Positions 54,116 through 62,728 of a DNA stretch of 64,000 nt are shown here, piece after piece. Below the pieces are notes generated by a model. That model saw only the letters and a program-made list of their open reading frames with translations, searched no databases and was not told the origin of the DNA. Made by a program: the position numbers and the translations under genes. This DNA comes from Anaerolineae bacterium (GTDB lineage Bacteria > Chloroflexota > Anaerolineae > Aggregatilineales > Phototrophicaceae): positions 248,001 through 312,000 of the forward strand of contig JAJDZV010000004.1 of NCBI GenBank assembly GCA_022824465.1, given 5' to 3'. Position 1 is the stretch's first letter. Each line of letters begins with the position of its first letter.

Positions 54116-57030
54116 GCTTCTCCTCCGCCTATCCGGTCCGCAGCCGCCCCGCTCTCACGCTCGCCCGCCGGCGGGATAAGCTCAATCGGCTGCTCAGCCC
54201 GGCGCTGTATCTGCCAGACTCCGCCAATCAACAGCAAGCCTATGATCGCCACCGCATAATTGATCAGAACCCAGCGGTTCTGCGCCGCTTCAGCGACCGG
54301 CGGGAGAATGCGCGCCGCGCTGCCTCGGCTCCGAATCGACGCCAGCGAAACATCCTCCGTGAACCAATCGATCGCGTTGGCGAAAAACTGCAGGTTGCTG
54401 AAAAAACGATCGCCGCCGAAACTGCCCGAAATCTGGTAGACGTTGTCATTCACAAACTCCGAACTGCCCACGACAACCATTCGCGTATTCTTGGGCGAGC
54501 GCTCCAGCAAACCGATGCCGCCAGCCTCGCCGCTCTCCGCGCCCGCGTCAGCCTCAGCGCCAACTTCAAAGGGAGAAGGCTGCCCCGCAAACGCGCTTTC
54601 AAACGACGATTCCACCGCCACCGCCAGCGGATACGACGACAATTCATCGCCAACCGCGAAACCATACTCCGGATACAAATCCAGATCCGGCTGCGGATTC
54701 GCCGCTGTCGTCTCCCATGCGGCATCGCTGGACCACACCAAGGTCCTTGCCTCCCCTTCCGCCGCGAGCGTCTCGTCAACAGTGACAGGCGACGCCCAGC
54801 TCAGCGTCAGCAGCGGCAATCCAATCACGACCGGGCTCTGGAAATCCATCTTGGCCGGGCGCGCATCAATGAAGAATGGATAATCCAGCGCCTGAATCTC
54901 GCGCACCACCATATCGCCGAGGTCGCGGTCCACCTGCACAGGAAACGGCGCATTCTGGAGATCCATCACCAGGCTGTCGCCGATGCTGACGCCATAACTT
55001 TCCATCATGCCTTCGATTCCGCTCTCATTGACGTCAAGCAGCAGATTCCCCACATAAGGATCGATGCCGAGCCGATAATGCCCCGCCGCCGCGATCAGCG
55101 AACCGCCGCGCATAATGAACTGGTCAATGGCGTAACGCTCCTTGTCCGTCAGGCTGTGAGGCGACAGCAGAATCAGCACATCAATCTCGGCGCCGACTTG
55201 CCCCTCGTCCAGCATGACCCGGCGCACTTCATAATTCTCCCGCAGCGTCTCTTCAACGATGCTGTATTGCTGCAAACTTGGCGTCTGCTGACCGAATTGA
55301 TCGACTGACGCTGGCGGCGGCGTCCACAACCCGACCACCTTCAAGAATCCGGGCGACGAACGTTTCAAGGCCGATTCGACCGCGTTGCGGATCTCGACGC
55401 GGCTAAGTTCGCCCGAAGGATAAATCACCTGAATCTCGCCGCCCGCCTCTATCACCAGGTGCAGATAAAACGTCTCGAGCGCGAAGAAACTGGTCGCCAC
55501 TGGCTGAATCTCGTAGCGATCGTAAAGCTCCTGCTCGCTGATGCCCGCATCCGCCAGAGACATGTCCACCGTCTCGAATGCTGCCTTCGCTGGATTCGCC
55601 TCAACGATCTCCCGCGTCTCCTCTTGCATCGTCTCGCTGACCTCGCGCATCATCTCCGGCAAGGTCGCTGACGAAACATACAGTGTCAGCCGCGCCGGCT
55701 CGGCCAGCGCCGCCAAAACCGCGTCCAGGCTCTGGAACCCGTATACCGCCCGTTGGATCGTGCTGGTCAAGTCGTATTCCAGGTTGCGCAGCCGCACCTC
55801 CACACCCAGCGGCGATTCGACCACCTCGATCAAATCATAAAAACTCAATACCGTTGTCTGATCGCCATAGGCTATCAGCACATCAAAATACACATTGACC
55901 AGCGATACTCCGCCGCGGTCGCTCACTTGCAGCGGCGTCGGTCGTATGCCATAAATCTGATTCGCCTCCCGCTCCAACTCCGGATTGACCAGCGGATCCA
56001 CAAATTCCAACTCCAGCTTGCCGCCGGCCGTCAACTCGTATTCGCGCAAGGTGTCCATAATCCGCGGCGCAAGCGGCGCCAATGCCGGATGACTCTCCTC
56101 GCTAAAATATCCGCGTATCAGCAGCGGCTCGCCCAAATCCGCCAGCAGATTCCTGGTCACATCCGACAAACTGTATTCGCCGTATTGCGTCAGGTCGAAG
56201 CGCGCGGCGCTTACCGGCGCGATAAGCAGATTCAGCGCCAGCAGATTCGCCCCGATCAGCGCGGGCGTGGCTCGCCCATTTAATCGCCGCCGCCGCAAAT
56301 GCGCTCCGTCGCTCCAACGCTTGCTTTCCAGCGACAAAACATTCATAGCCAGGAAAAACACCGTCAGCGAAACATAATAGATCAAGTCGCGCAGATCAAT
56401 CACGCCCCGCTCAATACTCTCGAAACGGCTGCCCGTGCCAAACTGACGCAGCAGATCGCCCATCGTCGCCCCGACGAAATCTGTGATCGCCGGCGAGCCG
56501 ACCGCGTGAAACACGCCGCATAAGGCCGCTGTGCCGATAAGCGCCACCAGTTGATTGTCCGTGCGCGACGAGACAAACAGGCCAATCGCGATAAAGCTGG
56601 ACGCCAGCAGCAGCGCCGCCAGATATCCGCCAATGACCGGTCCCCAATCCAGATTGCCCAGCGACGACACCGTGATCGGCAAAAACAGCGTCAAGCCCAG
56701 CGCCACCGCCACCAATACCAGCGCCGACGCAAACTTGCCCGCGACCAGCTCAACCAGCCGAACTGGCATCGTCAGCAGCACCTGCAAATTGCCGCTTTCT
56801 TCTTCTCGGCTCCACTGATGCATCGTCAGCGCCGAAACCAGGAAGATCATCAGCAGCGGCATCCAGGCGAAGAGCGCGCGCACATCCGCAATGCCCCGCG
56901 CAAAGAACGAATCGACCCAGAAGAAGACGAATAGCGTTAATACCAGGAAAACGCCAACGAATATCAGCGCCATCGGCGATCCAAAATACAGCCGAAGCTC
57001 CTTGCCCGTTACCGACAGTACTTTTCGCAT
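54112..57030 (-). CDS. ABC-2 permease fused to a GldG-like domain
   Basis: 972 residues. Residues 1-240 are a six-helix ABC-2 permease of the GldF type (MHQWSREEESGNLQVLLTMPV is the conserved cytoplasmic helix). From about 250 to 930 follows a GldG-like region: one membrane helix, then a large outer domain including VIYPSGELSRVEIRN and ILLSPHSLTDKERYAIDQFIMRGG, and a final membrane helix before a charged tail. In Bacteroidota GldF and GldG are separate gliding proteins; in other phyla they form export-like systems of unknown substrate. A gliding role is not implied. It lies 9 bases after the ATPase gene. Confidence 0.87.
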   Translation of the reverse strand: MRKVLSVTGKELRLYFGSPMALIFVGVFLVLTLFVFFWVDSFFARGIADVRALFAWMPLLMIFLVSALTMHQWSREEESGNLQVLLTMPVRLVELVAGKFASALVLVAVALGLTLFLPITVSSLGNLDWGPVIGGYLAALLLASSFIAIGLFVSSRTDNQLVALIGTAALCGVFHAVGSPAITDFVGATMGDLLRQFGTGSRFESIERGVIDLRDLIYYVSLTVFFLAMNVLSLESKRWSDGAHLRRRRLNGRATPALIGANLLALNLLIAPVSAARFDLTQYGEYSLSDVTRNLLADLGEPLLIRGYFSEESHPALAPLAPRIMDTLREYELTAGGKLELEFVDPLVNPELEREANQIYGIRPTPLQVSDRGGVSLVNVYFDVLIAYGDQTTVLSFYDLIEVVESPLGVEVRLRNLEYDLTSTIQRAVYGFQSLDAVLAALAEPARLTLYVSSATLPEMMREVSETMQEETREIVEANPAKAAFETVDMSLADAGISEQELYDRYEIQPVATSFFALETFYLHLVIEAGGEIQVIYPSGELSRVEIRNAVESALKRSSPGFLKVVGLWTPPPASVDQFGQQTPSLQQYSIVEETLRENYEVRRVMLDEGQVGAEIDVLILLSPHSLTDKERYAIDQFIMRGGSLIAAAGHYRLGIDPYVGNLLLDVNESGIEGMMESYGVSIGDSLVMDLQNAPFPVQVDRDLGDMVVREIQALDYPFFIDARPAKMDFQSPVVIGLPLLTLSWASPVTVDETLAAEGEARTLVWSSDAAWETTAANPQPDLDLYPEYGFAVGDELSSYPLAVAVESSFESAFAGQPSPFEVGAEADAGAESGEAGGIGLLERSPKNTRMVVVGSSEFVNDNVYQISGSFGGDRFFSNLQFFANAIDWFTEDVSLASIRSRGSAARILPPVAEAAQNRWVLINYAVAIIGLLLIGGVWQIQRRAEQPIELIPPAGERESGAAADRIGGGEA

Positions 57031-57039
57031 GCTGCGCTC

Positions 57040-57954
57040 CTATGCCGTTGTCGCCAGCTGGTTGAAAAAACTCTCAAGCGTGACCGTGTCGCGGCGCAAT
57101 TCCCGCAATGCCCAATCGCGCTCCCGCGCCGCGGCATATATCTGCGGCGTAATATCGGAGCCGCCGCTGATGCGATACGCCGGATAATCGTCCGGCGAAC
57201 GGAATGGTCTTATCATCCCCACGCCTTCCAGGTCGCCCAGCGTCGCCGCCACTTCTGCGCTGTCGCTCTCCAATACCAGCGTCGCGTCATTGCTCTGGCT
57301 TAGCTCGCTCAACCGCTGGTCGGCTTTCACCTCGCCATTGATGATAATGATCACCCGGTCGCAGATCGCCTCCACCTCCGACAATATATGCGACGAGAAC
57401 AATATCGTGCTTTCCCGCGCCAGCGACTTTATCAAAGCGCGGATCTCGACAATCTGCGTCGGATCCAAACCGACGGTCGGCTCGTCCAGTATCAAAAACT
57501 CCGGCTTATGCAAGATCGCCTGCGCCAATCCCAGCCGCTGACGCAAGCCCTTGCTCAATGAGGCGATCGGCCGTGTCAGGTAGTCCTGCAAACCCGCGCC
57601 ATACACCGCATCCGAAAGCAAGCGAATATGGTCCGCCGCAGGTACCGACCGCAAATCAGCGATCATGCCCAAATAGCCTTGCACCGACAGCTCCGGATAA
57701 AGCGGCGTATTCTCCGACAAATAGCCGATCTTTGCCTGCACCGCCCGCAACTCGCGCAAGACATTCAGCCCGTCAATCTCGACATAACCATCATCCGGAT
57801 GCAAAAAACCGGTGATGATCTTGATCGCGGTCGACTTGCCAGCCCCGTTGGGTCCCAGCAGACCCACGATCTCGCCCGGCTCAATCTCAAAACTAACGCC
57901 GCGCAGCGCCTCAATGCTGCCATACTTCTTGGAGATGTTCCGCACAGATATCAC
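57040..57954 (-). CDS. ABC transporter ATPase (GldA-like) for the GldFG system
   Basis: 304 residues. Walker A GLLGPNGAGKSTAIKI, signature LSKGLRQRLGLAQ (LSKG rather than LSGG), Walker B FLILDEPTVGLDP, and H-switch LFSSHILSEV. Membrane-peripheral partner of the downstream permease. GTG 57954 is preferred: AAAGGA stands at 9 bases and the family sequence (ISVRNISKKYG) begins there; an in-frame ATG at 58059 would add 35 unrelated residues. Confidence 0.92.
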   Translation of the reverse strand: MISVRNISKKYGSIEALRGVSFEIEPGEIVGLLGPNGAGKSTAIKIITGFLHPDDGYVEIDGLNVLRELRAVQAKIGYLSENTPLYPELSVQGYLGMIADLRSVPAADHIRLLSDAVYGAGLQDYLTRPIASLSKGLRQRLGLAQAILHKPEFLILDEPTVGLDPTQIVEIRALIKSLARESTILFSSHILSEVEAICDRVIIIINGEVKADQRLSELSQSNDATLVLESDSAEVAATLGDLEGVGMIRPFRSPDDYPAYRISGGSDITPQIYAAARERDWALRELRRDTVTLESFFNQLATTA

Positions 57955-58122
57955 AGACGCATTCCTTTCTCTCCGCGAATCCGCGTCGCGGTCGCCTACA
58001 CATGCAAGCGCCTCCCGCGCGCCCGATGGCTTGCCCTGCCGCCGCAATTCGCCCGCCATATTAGAAAGCTCTCACTTGAAATCAATAGGCGCTTCTTTAA
58101 CTTTCTGTAAAATCTCCCGCCT

Positions 58123-59070
58123 TCAAAACTTGAGTCCATCAACCGTCGTCCGCGCCAACACTTCCGCGTAATGCCGATAGGGGAACTGCGCGCCGCCAGC
58201 GTAAAGCGCGTTGACCGTACCCGCCGCGACCCCGCGCCGCAATGCCTCCGCCAGGCTCGCCCCGTCCGCCAGCGCCGTCACCAGCCCCGCATGCAAACAG
58301 TCGCCGCTGGCAATCGGGTCGACCGGCTTTATCACCGGCGGCGTCGCCTTGACCGCCAGATTGTCCGCAACCAACAGAGCGCCCTCCGCGCCCAATGTGA
58401 CGACAATGATCTCAATGCCAGTATTGATCAGCCGCCGCGCCAAAGCCGCCACTTCCGCCAGCGTTCGCGCCTCAACATCAAGCGCCTCGCATATCTCATC
58501 GCGATTGACCTTGATCGCAAACGGTCGGGCCGCAATCGCATTCCTCAACCAGCGTTTGCTGCTGTCGATCCAAACCCGCGCGCCGATCGCCTTCGCGCGC
58601 TCGATGAAATCCGCCGGCGCCGCATCGGGCGCCCCCACCGGCAAGCTGCCGCAGAGACAGACCGTGCGCGCCTCCTCACGCCCGGCTTGGCGGCAAATAT
58701 CGTCTGCCAAGGCTAACCAGTCCGCCTCTGCAATCTGCCCCGATTCGTTTATCACCGTCGAGTTGCCATCGGCGTTGGCGATGATTGTGCAGGTCCGCGT
58801 CTCGCCCTCAAACCACGTCCAGGCGCCCCGATAACCGGCATCCTTGACCATCGCCGCGACCATCGCGCCCGTATGCCCGCCCAACAACCCCATAGCCAAG
58901 GCGCGTCCGCCCAGAATCTCAACCGCTCGCATCACATTCAAGCCCTTGCCGCCTGGAACCGCGATCGCGCCGTCGATCCGCGAGATCCGTCCAATGGCGA
59001 AATCCGGCACGACCAGCGTTCGGTCCAGCGCCGCGTTCGGGGTTACGCAGACGATCGTCTCGTTCGACAT
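58123..59070 (-). CDS. PfkB-family sugar kinase, 1-phosphofructokinase-like
   Basis: 315 residues, standard for PfkB/FruK/LacC enzymes that phosphorylate hexose phosphates. VPGGKGLNVMRAVEILGG is signature 1, and IASGDCLHAGLVTAL is signature 2 with the catalytic Asp (GAGD altered to ASGD). TPNAALDRTLVV at the N-terminus is typical of 1-phosphofructokinase and tagatose-6-phosphate kinase. ATG 59070 is chosen because the upstream in-frame ATG at 59106 lies within a TATAAT box. Substrate specificity is not certain. Confidence 0.85.
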   Translation of the reverse strand: MSNETIVCVTPNAALDRTLVVPDFAIGRISRIDGAIAVPGGKGLNVMRAVEILGGRALAMGLLGGHTGAMVAAMVKDAGYRGAWTWFEGETRTCTIIANADGNSTVINESGQIAEADWLALADDICRQAGREEARTVCLCGSLPVGAPDAAPADFIERAKAIGARVWIDSSKRWLRNAIAARPFAIKVNRDEICEALDVEARTLAEVAALARRLINTGIEIIVVTLGAEGALLVADNLAVKATPPVIKPVDPIASGDCLHAGLVTALADGASLAEALRRGVAAGTVNALYAGGAQFPYRHYAEVLARTTVDGLKF

Positions 59071-59104
59071 CAAATTCGCGTCCAGCCTCGAGGTCCGCGC
59101 CGCC

Positions 59105-59131
59105 ATTATACTAAAGCCGATTCCACTTCAA
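59105..59131 (-). promoter_or_regulatory. Candidate promoter of the PfkB gene
   Basis: Minus strand: TTGAAG (59131-59126), 15-base spacer, perfect TATAAT (59110-59105). The -10 box overlaps an in-frame ATG, which argues against that ATG as start. Confidence 0.42.
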
Positions 59132-59238
59132 GGCGACGTTTTTCCCACGCTCTTGCGGTTCTCTTTCCCGCGCGCTTCCATCGACGCTAGAATTAGATGT
59201 ACCATGAAAGCATCCATTTGAGACATTCTTCGCCCTCT

Positions 59239-61212
59239 ATGACCCTGTTCGGCAGACTGGACATCGTCTTTCCAGACGGACAACGAGAGACTCGCCAACT
59301 GCGCGGCGACAGCATCACCGTTGGCAGCGCGCCCTCCTGCGCCATTCGCCTGAGCCGCAAGGTCGCAGTTGACCGCCTTTTTCGGCTGGACTACCGTGAC
59401 GACAGCGTATTTATCACCAATCTCGCTTCGCATGGCGCCCGGGTCGATGGAAAGCAAATCGCGCCCAACAGCCCCGCGCCACTGGACGATACCTCCCGCT
59501 TCACGGCTGGCTCGCTGCAATTCACCTTCTACCGGCATCGCGACAGCCCGACCATCGCGATGTCGGCGCCCGCCGACCAGACGCAGCCCATCGCCACCGG
59601 CATCCGCGCCAGTTTGGACCAGCCGCGAATCACCGTCTTCCCCGCATCCAGCGTGACAATCTCGCTCAACATCGCCAATACCGGCAAATCTGATGCCGAG
59701 TTCCGAGTCGAAGTATCCGGTCCCCCTGGCGATTGGGTCAAGCCGGAACGATTGACCTTCCCGCTGCCCGCCCAAGAAGACACCCAACTACGCTTCCTGA
59801 TCAAACCGGAGCTCCGTGCCGATATCGCGCCGCAGTCCCTGCCCCTAATCATCGACATCACGCGAATTGGCGAATCCCAGCGGCAGCTGCGTCTCACCGG
59901 CCAACTCAATCTCGGCGGCTTCGGCGGCCTCAGTCTCGCCCTCGATCCGCCGATCTGCCTCGATAATGGCGACTTTGCGCTCTTCTTGCTGAACCAAGGC
60001 AACGAGCCGCTCCATCTCACTCTGGAAAGCCACGATCCTGAGTCTCGGCTCAACTTGACGCTGAACCGCGCTTCTGTGACGCTGCCGCCGGGCCGGCGCG
60101 CCCAAATCGGCGGACGCGCCCGTTCGCGCAAACGCCCCCTGGTCGGCAAGGCCAGAGTCCGTCCATTCGTCCTCACCGCCAAAGCCGACAATCCCGCCGG
60201 ATATACCGTGCCCCTGCCAGCCGCCATTCGCGTGACGCCGCTGATCTCAAGCCGAGCCGCCAAGCTGCTTGCCGCTCTCATCATCGCCAGCGCCATCCTG
60301 GCTGCCCTACTCCTCCTTCAGCCGCCCGCGCCCCAAATCGATCGCTTCTCGGTCGCCCAGTCGCAAGTCGCGCAAGGCACACCCGCTCAACTCAGCTGGA
60401 GCGCCGAAAACGCCCATCGCTTTGTCATCGAAGTCGATCGCGTTCCGGTCGCCGCTCTGCCCGCCGACGCTTCCTCTTACGCTCTCGATACCCGCCCCTA
60501 CAGCGATCCCATCGACATCGCCTTGATCGCCCAGCAAGGCGACATCGCGGCGATAGAGTCGTATCGCCTAGATATCTACGAACCAGCCGCCATCGCGCGA
60601 TTTTACGCCGATCGCGCCGCCATGCTGCGCCGCATCGTCGGCACGCTTGTCGTCCGCTGGGAAGTCGACGGCGCCGTCGCCATTGATGTCGCCCGCCCCC
60701 TCGGCTTTGAAACCATCAGCGAATCTCATGACGATTCGCGGGGCGAGCTCGTGCTGCGCGGCGCGCCTCAAGCCCCATTTGAACTCCGGCTCAGCGCTAC
60801 AGACGAAATGGGCAACACCACCATCGCCACGATTCAAATCGCCATTCGCGATCCCGAATGCTCGCCGCGCCGCGACGCCAGCCTGTACGCCGGACCCGAC
60901 GCGCGCTACCAGCCCGTGAAGGTCGCGATAGCCAATGTTCCCGTCTTGATCCGCGGCACAAACGCCGCGCGAAACTGGCTGCAAGTCGAACTCGCCAACG
61001 GCATGGTCGGTTGGGCCGACGCCAGCTACTTCCACTGCCAAGGCTTTACGCCAGCCGCACTGGAAGTCGTCAGCGACATTCCGCCGCCGCCAACCGATAC
61101 GCCTACGCCCACGCCCGCCGCTACCAAATCCGACTCGCCAAGGCCATCCGCGACGCCCGGTTCAACCCCACCCCCGATTGCCTCTCCCTTCCCGACCGCG
61201 CTCGCGCCTTAG
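59239..61212 (+). CDS. Single-pass membrane protein with FHA-like and SH3b-like domains
   Basis: 657 residues. Residues 1-100 resemble an FHA domain (ITVGSAPSCAIRLS, then VFITNLASHGARVDGKQI) but the phosphopeptide-binding GR and SxxH residues are missing. About 125-340 contains beta-sandwich modules, one membrane helix follows (about 340-363), and then beta domains and an SH3b-like module (about 541-600, CSPRRDASLYAGPDARYQPV to VGWADASYF). The C-terminus is Pro/Thr-rich. Cytoplasmic FHA and outer SH3b is the inferred topology. ATG 59239 is preferred to 59197, since TAGAAT at 59188-59193 could be its -10 box. Function unknown. Its stop overlaps the rhodanese stop by 4 bases. Confidence 0.75.
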   Translation: MTLFGRLDIVFPDGQRETRQLRGDSITVGSAPSCAIRLSRKVAVDRLFRLDYRDDSVFITNLASHGARVDGKQIAPNSPAPLDDTSRFTAGSLQFTFYRHRDSPTIAMSAPADQTQPIATGIRASLDQPRITVFPASSVTISLNIANTGKSDAEFRVEVSGPPGDWVKPERLTFPLPAQEDTQLRFLIKPELRADIAPQSLPLIIDITRIGESQRQLRLTGQLNLGGFGGLSLALDPPICLDNGDFALFLLNQGNEPLHLTLESHDPESRLNLTLNRASVTLPPGRRAQIGGRARSRKRPLVGKARVRPFVLTAKADNPAGYTVPLPAAIRVTPLISSRAAKLLAALIIASAILAALLLLQPPAPQIDRFSVAQSQVAQGTPAQLSWSAENAHRFVIEVDRVPVAALPADASSYALDTRPYSDPIDIALIAQQGDIAAIESYRLDIYEPAAIARFYADRAAMLRRIVGTLVVRWEVDGAVAIDVARPLGFETISESHDDSRGELVLRGAPQAPFELRLSATDEMGNTTIATIQIAIRDPECSPRRDASLYAGPDARYQPVKVAIANVPVLIRGTNAARNWLQVELANGMVGWADASYFHCQGFTPAALEVVSDIPPPPTDTPTPTPAATKSDSPRPSATPGSTPPPIASPFPTALAP

Positions 61213-61628
61213 CAATTTGGCTTCGCCGAAACGCCAAGCCCGTCCAGCGTATACCCTTCGCGCTCCCAATACTCGATGCCGCCGATCATCTCCCGCACCG
61301 CAAAACCCAGTCGCGCCAACCGCAACGCCGCTTTCGTCGACCCATTGCAGCCCGGCCCCCAACAATAAACCACAAATCGCGCCCCATCGGGAAACGCCGC
61401 CATTCGCTCCGCGCTGATCTCGCGCCACGGCAAACTTAGGGCTCGCGCCACATGCTTTTCGGCATAGTCCTCGGCGCTGCGCACATCCAGCAAGATGAAG
61501 TTGTCCCGTCCCTGCTCCCTCGCCAAATGCACATCCGCCGGATCCGTCTCAAATCGCAGCTTGTTTCTGAAGAACCGGCGCGCTTCGCTCTGCTCGCCAA
61601 CATCGTTTCTGTCCATCTGTTCCAGCAT
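61209..61628 (-). CDS. Rhodanese-like domain protein
   Basis: 139 residues. A single rhodanese domain with FILLDVRSAEDYAEKHVARALSLPW and the active-site loop CWGPGCNGS, whose first Cys is the sulfurtransferase nucleophile. A second Cys in the loop could allow a disulfide. GGGGA precedes the ATG. Divergently oriented from the LysR gene with 108 bases between starts, a common arrangement for a LysR target. Confidence 0.88.
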   Translation of the reverse strand: MLEQMDRNDVGEQSEARRFFRNKLRFETDPADVHLAREQGRDNFILLDVRSAEDYAEKHVARALSLPWREISAERMAAFPDGARFVVYCWGPGCNGSTKAALRLARLGFAVREMIGGIEYWEREGYTLDGLGVSAKPNC

Positions 61629-61736
61629 AATCTTGTCCCCAGCGGTCTCAATCAGTAAGATGATGTTAGCCTAATTCCAAGCGCCTTATACCAACGATCC
61701 TCCACAGGTCGCTAACGAAAACGCCGAAGGACCCGC

Positions 61737-62603
61737 ATGAAGCTCTACCAACTGCGCACCTTTGTCGCCACCGCCGAACACGGCAGCATCTCAGCCGCCG
61801 CCCGACGCCTGTGCCTGACGACATCGACCGCCAGCGCCCATATCAGCGCCCTCGAATCCGAATATGGCATTGAACTCTTCACCCGCTCCCGCTCAGGCGC
61901 CGCCTTGACTGCAACAGGCGCTTGCCTCGTGAAACACGCCAACCACGCGCTCGCCGCCGCCGAACGCTTCAAGGCCCAAGCCTCCGCTCGCCGCAACCTC
62001 GTGAGCGGACAACTCCGTCTGGCATACAGCGTGACCGAAAAATCGTTCAGCTTGTCGACTTTCGTCGCCGCCATCGCTGACAAGCACGCCGCTGTCACCC
62101 TCCAACTCAGCCGCGCCGATTCAGCCGAAATTTTGAAGCAAATCCAAGCCGGCTCGCTTGATATCGGCCTTATCTACGGCCGCGCCAACGACGCCGATAT
62201 CGGCCAGCGCGCCGTCGGCGAAGCGCAGTTGGTCATCGCCATGCCGCGGAAATGGCGCGAAAAACACAGCGTCGCCGGCCCATCGCTCGGACAACTGCCC
62301 TGGATCAACACCGGCGAAGACTGCCCCTTCCAAGGTCTCAGCGCTCGCCTCTTCGCCAAACTTGACATTCAGCCCCCGCAACTCATGCGCGTCAATGACG
62401 ACCGCGCGCGCCGCCAGCTCGTCATCGGCGGGCTCGGCATATCCCTGCTCGACCAACATGACGCCGACCATCCCGACATACATCTGCCAGCCCTAGACCC
62501 CCTGCCTTGTCCGCTGTCGCTGATCTACCAGCGACGCCGCCAGTTTGACCCCCTGATCGCAGCCGCCTGCGACCTGCTTCCAAGGCTCGCCTCCGCCTGC
62601 TAA
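61737..62603 (+). CDS. LysR-family transcriptional regulator
   Basis: 288 residues. Residues 1-60 are the winged helix-turn-helix (MKLYQLRTFVATAEHGSISAAARRL); residues 90-285 form the periplasmic-binding-like effector domain. AAGGA lies 7 bases before the ATG. Effector unknown. It may control the divergent rhodanese gene and itself; the chelatase gene downstream has its own promoter. Confidence 0.92.
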   Translation: MKLYQLRTFVATAEHGSISAAARRLCLTTSTASAHISALESEYGIELFTRSRSGAALTATGACLVKHANHALAAAERFKAQASARRNLVSGQLRLAYSVTEKSFSLSTFVAAIADKHAAVTLQLSRADSAEILKQIQAGSLDIGLIYGRANDADIGQRAVGEAQLVIAMPRKWREKHSVAGPSLGQLPWINTGEDCPFQGLSARLFAKLDIQPPQLMRVNDDRARRQLVIGGLGISLLDQHDADHPDIHLPALDPLPCPLSLIYQRRRQFDPLIAAACDLLPRLASAC

Positions 62604-62656
62604 TCGCAGCCCGCTAGCGCCAGCTGCCCCTCCAGGAACTTTATGCAAGCCTGCAA

Positions 62657-62685
62657 TTGTCAGCCGCAATTCACGCGCGTATAAT
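62657..62685 (+). promoter_or_regulatory. Strong promoter of the chelatase gene
   Basis: TTGTCA (62657-62662), exactly 17 bases, TATAAT (62680-62685). The predicted start near 62692 excludes the in-frame ATG at 62657 and supports the ATG at 62729. Confidence 0.65.
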
Positions 62686-62728
62686 TCTCCTTTCAGTAAA
62701 GTCGAGTGTGCAGGAAACCGAATCCTCC

